DNA from: UBA7957 sp965222695 | Lineage (GTDB): Bacteria > Pseudomonadota > Gammaproteobacteria > Granulosicoccales > Granulosicoccaceae | Reading direction: 5' to 3' | DNA length: 64,000 nucleotides | Assembly (NCBI GenBank): GCA_965222695.1 | Contig: OZ244967.1 | Span: 2,356,001 to 2,420,000 of the forward strand | Part shown: positions 43,821 through 52,682 of the stretch, piece after piece | Numbering within the stretch: the first letter of the stretch is position 1 | How the letters are laid out: each line of letters starts with the position of its first letter | Program-made: the position numbers and the translations under genes | Notes under the pieces: model-generated | What the model saw: only the letters and a program-made list of their open reading frames with translations | The model's database searches: none | Told to the model about the DNA's origin: nothing

Positions 43821-43849
43821 TTGTTATACTCTTATATAAGAAATATAAT
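43821..43849 (+). promoter_or_regulatory. gntR promoter with operator in the spacer
   Basis: TTGTTA (43821-43826), a 17-bp spacer and TATAAT (43844-43849) form a near-consensus promoter. The palindrome TCTTATATAAGA (43830-43841) lies wholly in the spacer, so binding of the regulator should block its own transcription. Confidence 0.8.
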
Positions 43850-43918
43850 TTACACCGATACAGTTGTTGAATTCCATTCCGGAAATAGCGCAAGGCTGAC
43901 CGCAAAAGACTATTGATT

Positions 43919-44647
43919 ATGTTCGCCAAAAGAGAACACGGCATCCCGCTGTATATGCAGATCATTGAATTGCTGGTTGTAAAAATCAGTTCCGGCGAAT
44001 GGTCTCCGGGCGAATTGATTCCCAGCGAAATCAAGCTGGCACAGGAACTGAGCGTCAGCCAGGGAACCGTCAGGAAGGCAATCAGTGAACTGGTAGAGAA
44101 TAACGTCCTGGTCCGCAAACAGGGGAAAGGAACTTTTGTTTCCAACCACAATCACGACCGCGCATTATTTCATTTCTTTCATATCACCGATGACAATGGC
44201 AACAAACTGTTGCCGGAAAGCCGGGCATTGAACTGCCGTAAGAAAACGGCGACCCGATTCGAAGCCGCTGTTTTACATTTAGCCGATGATGCGCCGGTAA
44301 TTCGGATCGAGCGCGTGCGCAGCTTGTCGTCTACACCGACCATCGTTGAGACGATCGTGTTACCAGCGGATCCATTTGAAGCATTACAAAACAGCAACAC
44401 CTGTGATCTGCCGAACATGCTGTACGAGCTTTATGAGAAGCAGTTTGGGATCACTATTCACAGCGCTGAAGAAAAACTCAGGGCCACCGTTGCCAACAAG
44501 CGCGACGCAAAAGTCCTGGAAGTCGAACCTGGTACGCCTTTACTCGAGATCGAGCGAGTAGCCCTGACGCTGGACAAAGCGCCAGTGGAGTTACGCATCA
44601 GCCGCTGCAGTACTAAACATCATCACTATCAAAACACGCTTTTCTAG
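43919..44647 (+). CDS. GntR-family regulator (HutC/UTRA type) of the sulfonate locus
   Basis: A 242-aa protein starting at the ATG 43919. The N-terminal winged helix is canonical: HGIPLYMQIIELLVVKISSG, PSEIKLAQELSVSQGTVRKA, and LVRKQGKGTFV. The C-terminal ~170 residues are a UTRA effector domain (VIRIERVRSLSSTPTIVET, GTPLLEIERVALTLDKAPVE). It is divergent from suyAB, and three copies of one palindrome mark its own, the suyAB and the TRAP/hps promoters. The inducer is probably DHPS, sulfolactate or a keto intermediate (inference). The stop is TAG. Confidence 0.92.
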   Translation: MFAKREHGIPLYMQIIELLVVKISSGEWSPGELIPSEIKLAQELSVSQGTVRKAISELVENNVLVRKQGKGTFVSNHNHDRALFHFFHITDDNGNKLLPESRALNCRKKTATRFEAAVLHLADDAPVIRIERVRSLSSTPTIVETIVLPADPFEALQNSNTCDLPNMLYELYEKQFGITIHSAEEKLRATVANKRDAKVLEVEPGTPLLEIERVALTLDKAPVELRISRCSTKHHHYQNTLF

Positions 44648-44994
44648 AGGCCATTTTTTCGCGCTACAAGGCACATTGAGCGCCGTGTATCCTTCCTGCA
44701 TAAAGCCAAAGCCATCAAACGGCTGCGAATATCGCCGTAATCGCAAAGGTTCCGGCGATACTACCCGGCGGGATACTTTAATGTGTCCAACAATTGAGCT
44801 AAGTCAGATCCAATTTCTAATTGCCACTATATACTGGATTTGTCGTTATTTACCGCGAATGTTGTGTCAGGTTGCAAGATAGATCCGTGAAATTATTATC
44901 TTGCCGGCTTAATGAGTTCAAGGTAGCAGTAGAAAGCGTACCCTGTTTGCTGAAGTATCTGCTGAGCACAGTGTATGTTTCCTGGAGTGAAAAA
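44648..44994. other. Intergenic region upstream of the GAK-like operon
   Basis: About 345 bases. Frames are open here on the plus strand (including one in phase with the Nudix gene from 44821), but their translations look non-native. GGAG before the GTG at 44995 points to the real start. The operon promoter should lie here; I see no convincing -35/-10 pair. Confidence 0.5.
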
Positions 44995-45465
44995 GTGGAT
45001 AATCTAACTCCTGTCATACGTAATGCTGTCCGGGCAGTTGTTATACGTGATAAAAAGATTTTATTGTTGCGAAAAGACGGGGGTGGGCGAGGCGAGCGTT
45101 TTGCGCTTCCCGGAGGCGCCCAGGATCTTGGTGAAACCTTAGAACAGGCACTAAACAGGGAGTGCATGGAAGAAATAGGTACCGAAGTCACCATCATTGA
45201 TTTACTGCATATTGCGGATTTTTTCAAAGCCAGAGATACCGATCCGCCGAGCACTCGCCATTTGCTTGAGATTTTATTCGCTTGTGAAGTCCCTCAAGAT
45301 TACACGGCACAAAACGGCATAAAGCCGGATAAGCATCAAGTCGAAGTCGTCTGGGTCGAATTGCAAAAGCTTAGTCAAATTCCGCTTTTTCCAGCGTCGC
45401 TGGTTCACTACCTGACAGATCGAAACAAAGATAAAAACGCAAGCTATCTGGGGTTAATACGGTGA
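44995..45465 (+). CDS. Nudix hydrolase (first gene of GAK-like operon)
   Basis: A protein of about 156 aa starting at GTG 44995, with GGAG seven bases upstream. The open frame extends back to 44821, but that part looks non-native. The complete Nudix box G-x5-E-x7-RE-x2-EE-x-G is in GGAQDLGETLEQALNRECME, followed by EIG, with FALPGG just before it. It should hydrolyse a nucleoside diphosphate-linked or pyrophosphate compound. Its stop overlaps the next start as GTGA. All following genes of the operon also handle phosphate groups. Confidence 0.88.
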   Translation: MDNLTPVIRNAVRAVVIRDKKILLLRKDGGGRGERFALPGGAQDLGETLEQALNRECMEEIGTEVTIIDLLHIADFFKARDTDPPSTRHLLEILFACEVPQDYTAQNGIKPDKHQVEVVWVELQKLSQIPLFPASLVHYLTDRNKDKNASYLGLIR

Positions 45466-47108
45466 ATAACCGGGTTAGTGGCGGTGTGCGTGAAAATTTG
45501 AATTTCCTTATCTCCGAGGTCACGAGCCAGGCAACCAACCTGCGACAGTTTTTCAAAACGCCCGCGCGTGAGATCGGAAAGCGGATTCTCGACAGAAGCG
45601 GCTATGCCTATAATCTTAAAATCCGGATTCACGAAAGTTGCCTCAATCAACCCTTGCAGGGGAAAGATAACGGCCAGAATACCTTATCCAGAAGAGCAAT
45701 AGAATCTATTGCGACGGATTTGGAACGGATATCAGAGTTATGCAGGGATTGCATTAATCATTTGTCCGATATTGATGACATGAAGTGTCTCAATCAAAAG
45801 AATTTCATATCGCAATTAGATCTGGTCATCAGTGGAATCGAACTTATCGACTCCGTTATTCAAAGCAATGAGACTGACCAGGCGTTAAAACTGGGTCGTA
45901 TAGAACAAAAGCTGGATCAAGCCTACGACAAACTTCGTAAATACTATACATCGGAATTAAAGCAAAAAAAGTACATCGAGGATTTGGTTTCCCTGCTTTT
46001 CTGCGCGCAAAGCGTGGAACAAATGGGAGATGCCTTATTGCGTATCAGCGAAGCGATCATATCAATCAACCTCGGTCAACCGATAAATTTTGAGCGATAC
46101 CAATCATTAAAAGCCTCCGTGGAACAACTTGAGTCGGATGCGGGTATTTCAAATCTAGTGATAGAACCTATCGCCGAGACGCGGTCCGGCAGCCGTATTT
46201 CGGGTATTAACACGGCTGAATCGAACAATGGTGGCTATGTTGCAATATACAAAGACGGCCTTAAACGAAAATTAAAGGAAGAGCGGGAAGGCGTTGAAAG
46301 CTGGCATGCGATTTTTCCGGGCCTGGCGCCTAAAATACTGGATTATAAAAAACACGGTCAATCCGCTTCATTGTTAATAGAGCATTTATCCGGTATGACA
46401 TTTGAGCAGATTCTGCTGCACGAGTCGCGTTCACTATTGCAAAAGACACTAAAACAGCTAACTCGCACTTTGGAGTCCGTATGGAATCGGACCTATAAAA
46501 AAAAGCCGGCTACAGCCAATTATATGCGGCAACTTGAAAAGCGATTAGGTGAAGTGTACCGAATCCATCCGGAATTTAAGCAAAGCGATTGTCGAATAAA
46601 CAGCCACAGTATTGCGTCTTTTGACTCATTGCTGCAACGCGCACTAAAACTGGAAACAAAGGTGCGGGCACCATTTTCTGTTTTTATACACGGTGATTTC
46701 AATCTTGATAATATCATCTATGATCCGGCGGAAAAGAAAATTAATTTTATTGATCTACACCGCTCAGAGTATACGGACTACGTACAGGACATCTCCGTAT
46801 TCATGGTATCCAATTACCGTCTTCAAGTCCTCGACCCGCCGCTGCGCAGGCGGATTATGGAAGTTGCTTTTGAATTCTATCGATTTGCGGCGGCATACGC
46901 AGATAAACGGCGGGATGAGGAGTTTCAATTGCGTCTGGCGTTGGGCTTAGCCAGGTCGTTTATGTCCTCGACGAGATTTATATTGGACAAGAGTCTTGCT
47001 CGCGCCATGTTTCTGCGCTCGCAATACTTAATCGAAAACGTCCTTTTATCAAGGTCGAAAAAATCCCATAACTATCAGATCCCCATTAAAGAGATTTTCT
47101 TTGACTAA
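45462..47108 (+). CDS. PhoU-like / aminoglycoside-phosphotransferase-like fusion kinase
   Basis: A 548-aa protein starting at GTG, overlapping the preceding stop. Residues about 10-230 are helical and resemble PhoU domains (RISELCRDCINHLSDID, KLGRIEQKLDQAYDKLRKYY, QSVEQMGDALLRISEAI). Residues about 250-540 are an APH/choline-kinase fold. A YVAIYKDGLKRKLKEEREG segment may hold the ATP lysine; the catalytic loop is VFIHGDFNLDNIIYD and the metal Asp is in INFIDLHRSEYTDYVQD. The PhoU-APH joining is unusual. It probably phosphorylates a small molecule linked to phosphate status; the substrate is unknown. Confidence 0.85.
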   Translation: MNNRVSGGVRENLNFLISEVTSQATNLRQFFKTPAREIGKRILDRSGYAYNLKIRIHESCLNQPLQGKDNGQNTLSRRAIESIATDLERISELCRDCINHLSDIDDMKCLNQKNFISQLDLVISGIELIDSVIQSNETDQALKLGRIEQKLDQAYDKLRKYYTSELKQKKYIEDLVSLLFCAQSVEQMGDALLRISEAIISINLGQPINFERYQSLKASVEQLESDAGISNLVIEPIAETRSGSRISGINTAESNNGGYVAIYKDGLKRKLKEEREGVESWHAIFPGLAPKILDYKKHGQSASLLIEHLSGMTFEQILLHESRSLLQKTLKQLTRTLESVWNRTYKKKPATANYMRQLEKRLGEVYRIHPEFKQSDCRINSHSIASFDSLLQRALKLETKVRAPFSVFIHGDFNLDNIIYDPAEKKINFIDLHRSEYTDYVQDISVFMVSNYRLQVLDPPLRRRIMEVAFEFYRFAAAYADKRRDEEFQLRLALGLARSFMSSTRFILDKSLARAMFLRSQYLIENVLLSRSKKSHNYQIPIKEIFFD

Positions 47109-47982
47109 AAAAATTGGTGTCGTGGGCATACCCGGAAAATGGTCCACCGAAATACTGGCCGATGAAATAGAAGCTGCTACAGGCTTTCGGCTGATTATAG
47201 ATATGAACCGGGTCGAGCTGAGGTTTTCTGAAAATTCGTTGCTGTATAAGGGAATTAATCTTTGTGAGCTAGATGCTCTGATCATTAAAAAAATAAGTGC
47301 GAAATACAGCCCCAATACACTTGACCGGTTGGAATTGCTGCGAATACCGCAAGCAGCAGGCGTGCAGGTTTTTAGTCCTGTGGAAAATGTACTTCGACTG
47401 ATTGATCGCCTTGCCTGCACTGTAACATTGCAAATTGCAGATATACCCATGCCTGACACCGTCGTGACTGAGGACCTTGCACTCGCACAGAGCGCGGTTG
47501 AAGAATTCGGCAGCGCTGTATTCAAACCTCTGTACTCAACAAAGGCCAGAGGAATGCAAATTATAAGTGCTGATAGCGAAGCTCGGCAGATAAAAGATGA
47601 AATCAGGCAGTTTAGCAATGAAAATCCGATGATGTATATCCAGAAAAAAGTCTCCCTGCCCGGCAAGGATTTAGGCCTGGTTTTTCTCGGCGGCGACTAT
47701 CTCGGCAGTTACGCGCGAGTTTCAAACGCGGAGTCTTGGAATACAACAATTCACAGTGGCGGCCGTTACGGAGTGTATGAGACAGCAAGCGAGTTTGTTG
47801 ATCTGGCCTACAAGGCACAAAAGCTTTTCGGTATGGATTTTACAACTGTTGACCTTGCGATTACGGACGATGGGCCGATAATATTTGAAGTCTCCGCTTT
47901 CGGCGGTTTCCGGGGTGCGCAGCAAGGTATAGGGATAAATGCCGCAAAAATGTATGTCGATTATGTCTTAAGAGGATTATAA
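47101..47982 (+). CDS. ATP-grasp enzyme, GAK-system type
   Basis: A 293-aa ATP-grasp protein. It begins with TTG inside the end of the previous gene (8-base overlap), since no other start precedes KKIGVVGIPGKWSTE. Features are an N-terminal pre-ATP-grasp domain, then IDRLACTVTLQIADIPMPDT, AVFKPLYSTKARGMQII (ATP-binding Lys) and TVDLAITDDGPIIFEVSAFG with metal-binding acids. It matches my recollection of the ATP-grasp member of the 'GAK' system, found next to an HprK-related kinase, as here. It is RimK/LysX-like and may ligate an amino acid or carboxylate to a peptide or small molecule. Function unproven. Confidence 0.87.
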   Translation: MTKKIGVVGIPGKWSTEILADEIEAATGFRLIIDMNRVELRFSENSLLYKGINLCELDALIIKKISAKYSPNTLDRLELLRIPQAAGVQVFSPVENVLRLIDRLACTVTLQIADIPMPDTVVTEDLALAQSAVEEFGSAVFKPLYSTKARGMQIISADSEARQIKDEIRQFSNENPMMYIQKKVSLPGKDLGLVFLGGDYLGSYARVSNAESWNTTIHSGGRYGVYETASEFVDLAYKAQKLFGMDFTTVDLAITDDGPIIFEVSAFGGFRGAQQGIGINAAKMYVDYVLRGL

Positions 47983-49080
47983 ATGAAGGTGGAATTGGAA
48001 TTAGATTCACTGTCGGAGTTACTACTGAAAGACAGTATTTTATGCCCGGAAAAATTGCATATTAAAATGGGTGAATATACCTTAGCGGTCAAATCAAATT
48101 CTATTTCCTTGCTGGAGAAGCTGGAAAGCTATTTTTCTCATATTCTTGTGGAGACCGATAATTTTGATGATGAGATTATCGCCATTGATAGTTCACCACT
48201 GGAACTGAATCTGCCGTTTATTGATTGGTCCCGCGAAAAAGGAAAAACGGGGCGCAAAGACGCCTATTATGATATCGAAGGCGGCCGCCTGATACAAAAA
48301 ATCAGAACCGGAATGATATTTCTGCAAAGTGAGAAATACAGGATGGCGGCTGGGTCTTGTTTGCAATATGAAAGTCAGCTTATTAATTTTATCAACTCAC
48401 AATATATGAACTGGCTACAGCAGCGGAACTGGCTTATCTGTCATGCCTCCGCGCTGGTATTGAACGGTCAATGTCTTGCCATTGCGGGTTTTTCCGGAGG
48501 CGGCAAATCGACTCTCATGCTGCATTTGATGGAGCGGGACGAAGCTGTATTTGTGACTAATGATAGACTGTTTATTAAAAGTGACAATGGGCATGTGCAA
48601 TGCAATGGCATCCCTAAACTGCCCCGTATAAATCCCGGTACAATTGTTCACAATCAGCGTTTACACGGCCTTATTGCTGAGGATGAACGCGAACGATTGC
48701 TGCGCATACCCAAGTCGGAACTGTGGCAAGTCGAAGACAAATACGATGTTGATATCAATAAAATTTATGGCCCTGGTAAGATTCAACATTCGGCGCAACT
48801 GCGGGCGTTTCTGATCTTAAATTGGAGTCTATCGGAAACTGAAATGCTTAGGGTGGAAAAAATCGATTTAAACAAGCGTTTAGATTTACTGACGGCCATT
48901 ATGAAATCACCCGGGCCTTTCTACCAGGGCTCGGATGGCAGGTTCCAGCAAGATAGCGCACAATTCGACGAGGCGGCTTACTTAGGTATACTTAGCAAGG
49001 TGCCCGTTTACGAGGTGAGCGGGAAAATTGATTTCAATGCTATGATAAATAACCATATCGAACAAATATTAATCGGGTAG
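47983..49080 (+). CDS. HprK-related kinase B
   Basis: A 365-aa protein whose ATG follows the preceding TAA directly. Walker A GFSGGGKST lies at about 169-177, in the setting LICHASALVLNGQCLAIAGF. FVTNDRLFI and NGIPKLPRINPGTIVHN follow, as in HPr kinase/phosphorylase-like proteins that are not true HprK. The N-terminal ~140 residues are a separate alpha/beta domain. This matches HprK-related kinase B of the GAK system. No HPr or PTS gene is near, so the target is probably another protein or molecule. The stop is TAG. Confidence 0.87.
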   Translation: MKVELELDSLSELLLKDSILCPEKLHIKMGEYTLAVKSNSISLLEKLESYFSHILVETDNFDDEIIAIDSSPLELNLPFIDWSREKGKTGRKDAYYDIEGGRLIQKIRTGMIFLQSEKYRMAAGSCLQYESQLINFINSQYMNWLQQRNWLICHASALVLNGQCLAIAGFSGGGKSTLMLHLMERDEAVFVTNDRLFIKSDNGHVQCNGIPKLPRINPGTIVHNQRLHGLIAEDERERLLRIPKSELWQVEDKYDVDINKIYGPGKIQHSAQLRAFLILNWSLSETEMLRVEKIDLNKRLDLLTAIMKSPGPFYQGSDGRFQQDSAQFDEAAYLGILSKVPVYEVSGKIDFNAMINNHIEQILIG

Positions 49081-49123
49081 CCCGGGTAATGCACTAAGTT
49101 GGCTGGCTTCCGTTGGTAAAATT

Positions 49124-50122
49124 ATGCCTATGAACCGAAAGCTTCTAATCATGCGCCACGGGAAGTCTTATAAGGATTCCACAATCGCAGACCAGGACAG
49201 GCCGCTAAAAGATAAAGGTAAACGATCAGCACAGCGCATGGGCTTGTGGTTGTTGAAAAATGGGCTGATTCCGGATCGTATTTTGACTTCACCGGTGGAA
49301 AGGGCGCTGGTATCGGCGCAGAAAACCTGCAAAGTCATGAACAAAAGCTTGAACGCAATCGTGGTCGAAGATCAGGTCTACCACGCAGGGCCGAAACAAC
49401 TGGTCGATCTTTTACAAAAAACGCCTGAATCAACGAGCAGAGTACTTCTGGTAGGACATAATCCTGCTCTAACCCAGCTGATAGAAAGTCTTTGCGATAT
49501 CAGCTTTGATAAATCAAAGGGCAAAACCTTGCCGCCCGCCGCCTTGGCGTGTTTATCCATACCCTGTGCTTGGTCTGGACTTAAACCTGCGGCCGCACAG
49601 CTAATATCAATTACAAAAGCTTCAAACCTGCCGAAAAAATTTCCTTTTCCGGACCATACCAGTGAAGAGCTTCGTGATCGTCCGGCGTATTACTACCGGC
49701 AATCGGCGGTTATACCCTATAGAATCAGCGCTGATCGGATTGAAATTTTAATTATCTCTTCCAGCAAACAAAAACATTGGGTTGTGCCGAAGGGGATTAA
49801 GGAACCGGAATTGTCACCGCAGGAATCCGCGGCTCACGAAGCCCTCGAAGAAGCGGGTATAGAAGGAGTGGTCGACCCCTTGCCCCTCGGTAGCTATAGC
49901 TATTTAAAATGGGGTTCGCAGTGCCGCGTCGAGGTCTATTCGATGCGGGTCAGTCATGTGATTGCGGAAGAACAATGGGAAGAGAGTCACCGTGGCCGGC
50001 GCTGGGTTTCTCCTGAGGAAGCGAAATCATTAATCCGGGAAAAAGCCTATTGTCCGATGATAGAACAATTGTCTGCGCTAGTGACTGCTCAATCGGGCGA
50101 TCCAAAGGAAACACACTGTTGA
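49124..50122 (+). CDS. SixA-type histidine phosphatase fused to a Nudix domain
   Basis: A 332-aa two-domain protein. Residues about 1-165 are a SixA-like phosphatase: MRHGKS (catalytic His12), DRPLKDKGKR, TSPVERALVSAQKT and LLVGHNPAL. Residues about 185-325 are a DIPP-like Nudix domain with WVVPKGIKEPELSPQ and ESAAHEALEEAGIEG. The spacing after the first Gly is longer than the textbook box, and the RE is HE. Nudix-phosphatase fusions may act on inositol pyrophosphates, polyphosphate or nucleotides; that cannot be decided here. The ATG at 49130 is an equally good start. The stop overlaps the next start as TTGA. Confidence 0.87.
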   Translation: MPMNRKLLIMRHGKSYKDSTIADQDRPLKDKGKRSAQRMGLWLLKNGLIPDRILTSPVERALVSAQKTCKVMNKSLNAIVVEDQVYHAGPKQLVDLLQKTPESTSRVLLVGHNPALTQLIESLCDISFDKSKGKTLPPAALACLSIPCAWSGLKPAAAQLISITKASNLPKKFPFPDHTSEELRDRPAYYYRQSAVIPYRISADRIEILIISSSKQKHWVVPKGIKEPELSPQESAAHEALEEAGIEGVVDPLPLGSYSYLKWGSQCRVEVYSMRVSHVIAEEQWEESHRGRRWVSPEEAKSLIREKAYCPMIEQLSALVTAQSGDPKETHC

Positions 50123-50814
50123 TAGCCGCGATTATCCGACATGGGGATTATTACCAGCTACCCGAAACTCCCAGTGCACACCAGCCGTTCCAATTGAATA
50201 AAGATGGAATCAAACATGCGGAACAGGCAGCCCTGCAATTAAATGAAATCATCAGGCAGCATGGATGGCACTTATTCCCCGTCATAGACAGTTCCAAATT
50301 GTTACGAGCCTGGCAGACTGCCGATATTATCGGTAAAAAACTGGCACCCATGCTAAAGCAAAATATAAAAACAGAGTCCTTCGAAGAATTGGCTGAGCGC
50401 GGATTGGGCTGCGCCGCAAATCTTACCGTTAATCAGATCGAGCAAATAATACAAGTAGATCCTCGATTTCCCGCACCGCCCGATAATTGGAAGGCAGACA
50501 GCCATTATCGTTTACCTTTGCAGGGAGCTGAGTCGCTACTGGACGCCGGCAAACGGGTGGCAGAACATATTGAAAAACGTATGGATTTATTGTTTCAGCA
50601 AGAGTGTAATCACAATACCCTTAAGCTTTTTATTGGACATGGGGCTGCGTTTCGTCATGCGGCTTATCGACTGGGGGTTTTAACCTTTAAGCAAATCGAT
50701 AAGCTAAGCATGTATCACGGTCAGCCGGTGTTTTTTGAATACAATTACAATCAAGGCTGGCAGCATATTGGGGGCCGATGGAAGGTTCGAAACAGGGAGC
50801 AACATCTTGATTAA
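50119..50814 (+). CDS. Histidine phosphatase superfamily protein
   Basis: A protein of about 231 aa. The TTG at 50119 overlaps the previous stop and has AAGGA upstream; a longer frame from 50050 would overlap much more of that gene. The catalytic RHG is at residues 7-9 (AAIIRHGDY), the basic pocket in SSKLLRAWQTADII, and the second His in LFIGHGAAFRHAAY. It is a PGM-like phosphatase, different in sequence from the SixA domain of the preceding protein. It belongs to the same operon and probably acts on the same phosphorylated compound family (inference). Confidence 0.87.
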   Translation: MIAAIIRHGDYYQLPETPSAHQPFQLNKDGIKHAEQAALQLNEIIRQHGWHLFPVIDSSKLLRAWQTADIIGKKLAPMLKQNIKTESFEELAERGLGCAANLTVNQIEQIIQVDPRFPAPPDNWKADSHYRLPLQGAESLLDAGKRVAEHIEKRMDLLFQQECNHNTLKLFIGHGAAFRHAAYRLGVLTFKQIDKLSMYHGQPVFFEYNYNQGWQHIGGRWKVRNREQHLD

Positions 50815-50850
50815 AATCACCGGCCCGGATTTATCCTGAGTCAACGAATA

Positions 50851-52212
50851 ATGGGTGCCAAAAGGAAATTAAAAATAAGCCGCAAAGTTTCGTTGGCTCC
50901 ACCGAAGTATCGCGGTGAGAAATGGTTGCAGCAGAGTCTACCCACTCAGTGTGAACCCTGGTTGGAAGGAAAAAACAGGCATGCCGGGGTGGGAAAAGAT
51001 TTAACCCATCACCGGGCTGTATCAATCGAGCTGCGCGAATTTTTTAATGTGTACCGATGGAAATGGCCAAGGAAAACAATCTTCTTTTTTTCCGATTTAC
51101 ATGCCGATGCTGATGCGTTTATAGGCTCTTTGCTTGCATCGGGCGGTGTGGAAAAAACAGGCCCGAACGATGGTGATTTTAAACTGACAAAATCCGGGCG
51201 CAAGGCCGTTTTTGTTATTGGCGGGGATTGTTTTGACAAGGGCCCCAGCAATTTACGCCTGTTGAGATTAATCCGGATGTTGATAGATAAAAAGGCTAAT
51301 GTCCGGATTCTGGCAGGTAACCATGATGTTCGCATGACGCTTGGCGTGATATCTGTAGGCTTGGAACCTGATCCGCGGACCGATCACTTTTTTATTCGAA
51401 TGGGGCCTAAGATGATCCCGTTCTTAAAGGAGATTCAGCGCCAATACCTAAGTGGAAAAAATGCATACCGGGATATACCGGATGAAAAAGAGTGCCGTAA
51501 GCGGCTATACCCTACAATCAACTGGTTTTCTGAATTTCCGCGTTTGGCACGGTGGGTAATGCCGGATGATGAAGTAGAAAGAGAAATGCGCCGCTTGCGA
51601 TCCAAAACGGCTCGTTTTGAACAGCTTTGTAAAAGCTCCGGCATGCATATGCGTGAGGTTTTTGCCGCTGTTAAAAAATGGGAAAGTCTATTTCTCCACC
51701 CGAAAGGAGAATTTCATTGGTTTTTTCGCCGCATGAAGCTGTTGCATCAAGAAGGCTCTTTTCTTTTTATTCATGCCGGAATCAATGACCGAACGGCACG
51801 CAATATTCAGGAAAACGGGGTCGACCATGTGAATCGGGAATTTAATAAGCAGTTGCGTGACGACCCGTTCGATTTTTACTATGGCCCCTTGGCCTACGGA
51901 TTAAGAACCAAATACCGTGAGTTGGATATGCCGCTTACGCGGCGGGGCACGGCTTTATTACACAAAAAAGGCATTCATGCGATTGTACACGGGCATAACA
52001 ATCGTCTGCAAGGACAAAGGATGATGCTGAGAAAAGGAATAATCCATTTCGAATGTGATACAACTCTGGATCGAAATTCCAGAAAAAAAGAGGGATTAAG
52101 CGGAATAGGCGCCGCAGTAACCATAGTAAGTCCGCAGAAGTGGATAATGGGCATCAGCTGCGATTATCCGCGCATAAAAGTATTGGAAATAAACCCGGGT
52201 AACGAGGAATAA
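50851..52212 (+). CDS. Calcineurin-like (PPP-type) metallophosphoesterase
   Basis: A 453-aa protein with the metal motifs DLH (82-84), GGDCFDKG (124-131), GNHD (156-159), HAGIND and VHGHNN in order. The GDxxDKG form is that of PPP-family protein phosphatases and diadenosine tetraphosphatases. A helical insert of about 110 residues lies between GNHD and the HAGIND motif. The first 60 residues are basic, with KNRHAGVGKDLTHH. It could be a protein phosphatase counteracting the HprK-related kinase, or a nucleotide phosphatase. It lies 36 bases after the histidine phosphatase gene. Confidence 0.88.
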   Translation: MGAKRKLKISRKVSLAPPKYRGEKWLQQSLPTQCEPWLEGKNRHAGVGKDLTHHRAVSIELREFFNVYRWKWPRKTIFFFSDLHADADAFIGSLLASGGVEKTGPNDGDFKLTKSGRKAVFVIGGDCFDKGPSNLRLLRLIRMLIDKKANVRILAGNHDVRMTLGVISVGLEPDPRTDHFFIRMGPKMIPFLKEIQRQYLSGKNAYRDIPDEKECRKRLYPTINWFSEFPRLARWVMPDDEVEREMRRLRSKTARFEQLCKSSGMHMREVFAAVKKWESLFLHPKGEFHWFFRRMKLLHQEGSFLFIHAGINDRTARNIQENGVDHVNREFNKQLRDDPFDFYYGPLAYGLRTKYRELDMPLTRRGTALLHKKGIHAIVHGHNNRLQGQRMMLRKGIIHFECDTTLDRNSRKKEGLSGIGAAVTIVSPQKWIMGISCDYPRIKVLEINPGNEE

Positions 52213-52235
52213 AACCGTAATACAGGAAATACAAC

Positions 52236-52502
52236 ATGAAACAAAGTAAAAAAATATTTCACCACGAATCTATTCAGGATGTCGAATCGATACGCGATAT
52301 TCTAGCGTCGATTACCGAGGGAATCGGAAAGTCCAAGCTTGTATTCAGCGACGAAGATGACAAGATTGAGATGCGTCCCCTGGGATTAATTAATCTACGG
52401 GTAAAAGCTTCGCAGGATGAGTTAAGCCAAAGGATAAACATACGTATCGGTTGGCAAATCGAGGACAAGCCGTTAAAGAAAAAATCGCTAAACATCTCCT
52501 GA
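52236..52502 (+). CDS. Amphi-Trp domain-containing protein
   Basis: An 88-aa protein with AGGA upstream of the ATG. KIFHHESIQDVESIRDILAS, MRPLGLINLRVKASQDELSQ and the final INIRIGWQIED match the amphi-Trp domain. That is a short family found with HprK-related kinase B and the ATP-grasp protein in GAK systems, and it may be their phosphorylated or modified partner. It is the last gene of the operon. The other GAK markers I recall (CofD-like and XXXCH proteins) are not present. Confidence 0.85.
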   Translation: MKQSKKIFHHESIQDVESIRDILASITEGIGKSKLVFSDEDDKIEMRPLGLINLRVKASQDELSQRINIRIGWQIEDKPLKKKSLNIS

Positions 52503-52682
52503 ACCGGGCATCACAAGTGTGAAATCAAGACCAATGATCGGTAAATTGATTCCTATCATTCTGGCGAACATCCATTCAACACCAAGAGGGATTTGACACC
52601 GGAGAAGCCTGTATAGACCGTCAGTTTGAGATGGCTTCCGGAAATATATTTTGCCGGATACTTCCCGGCAGATATGGCGGGG

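Noticed and set aside
44676..44882. A 68-codon open frame before the Nudix gene
   Set aside because: No ribosome site and an implausible translation; probably part of the operon leader.
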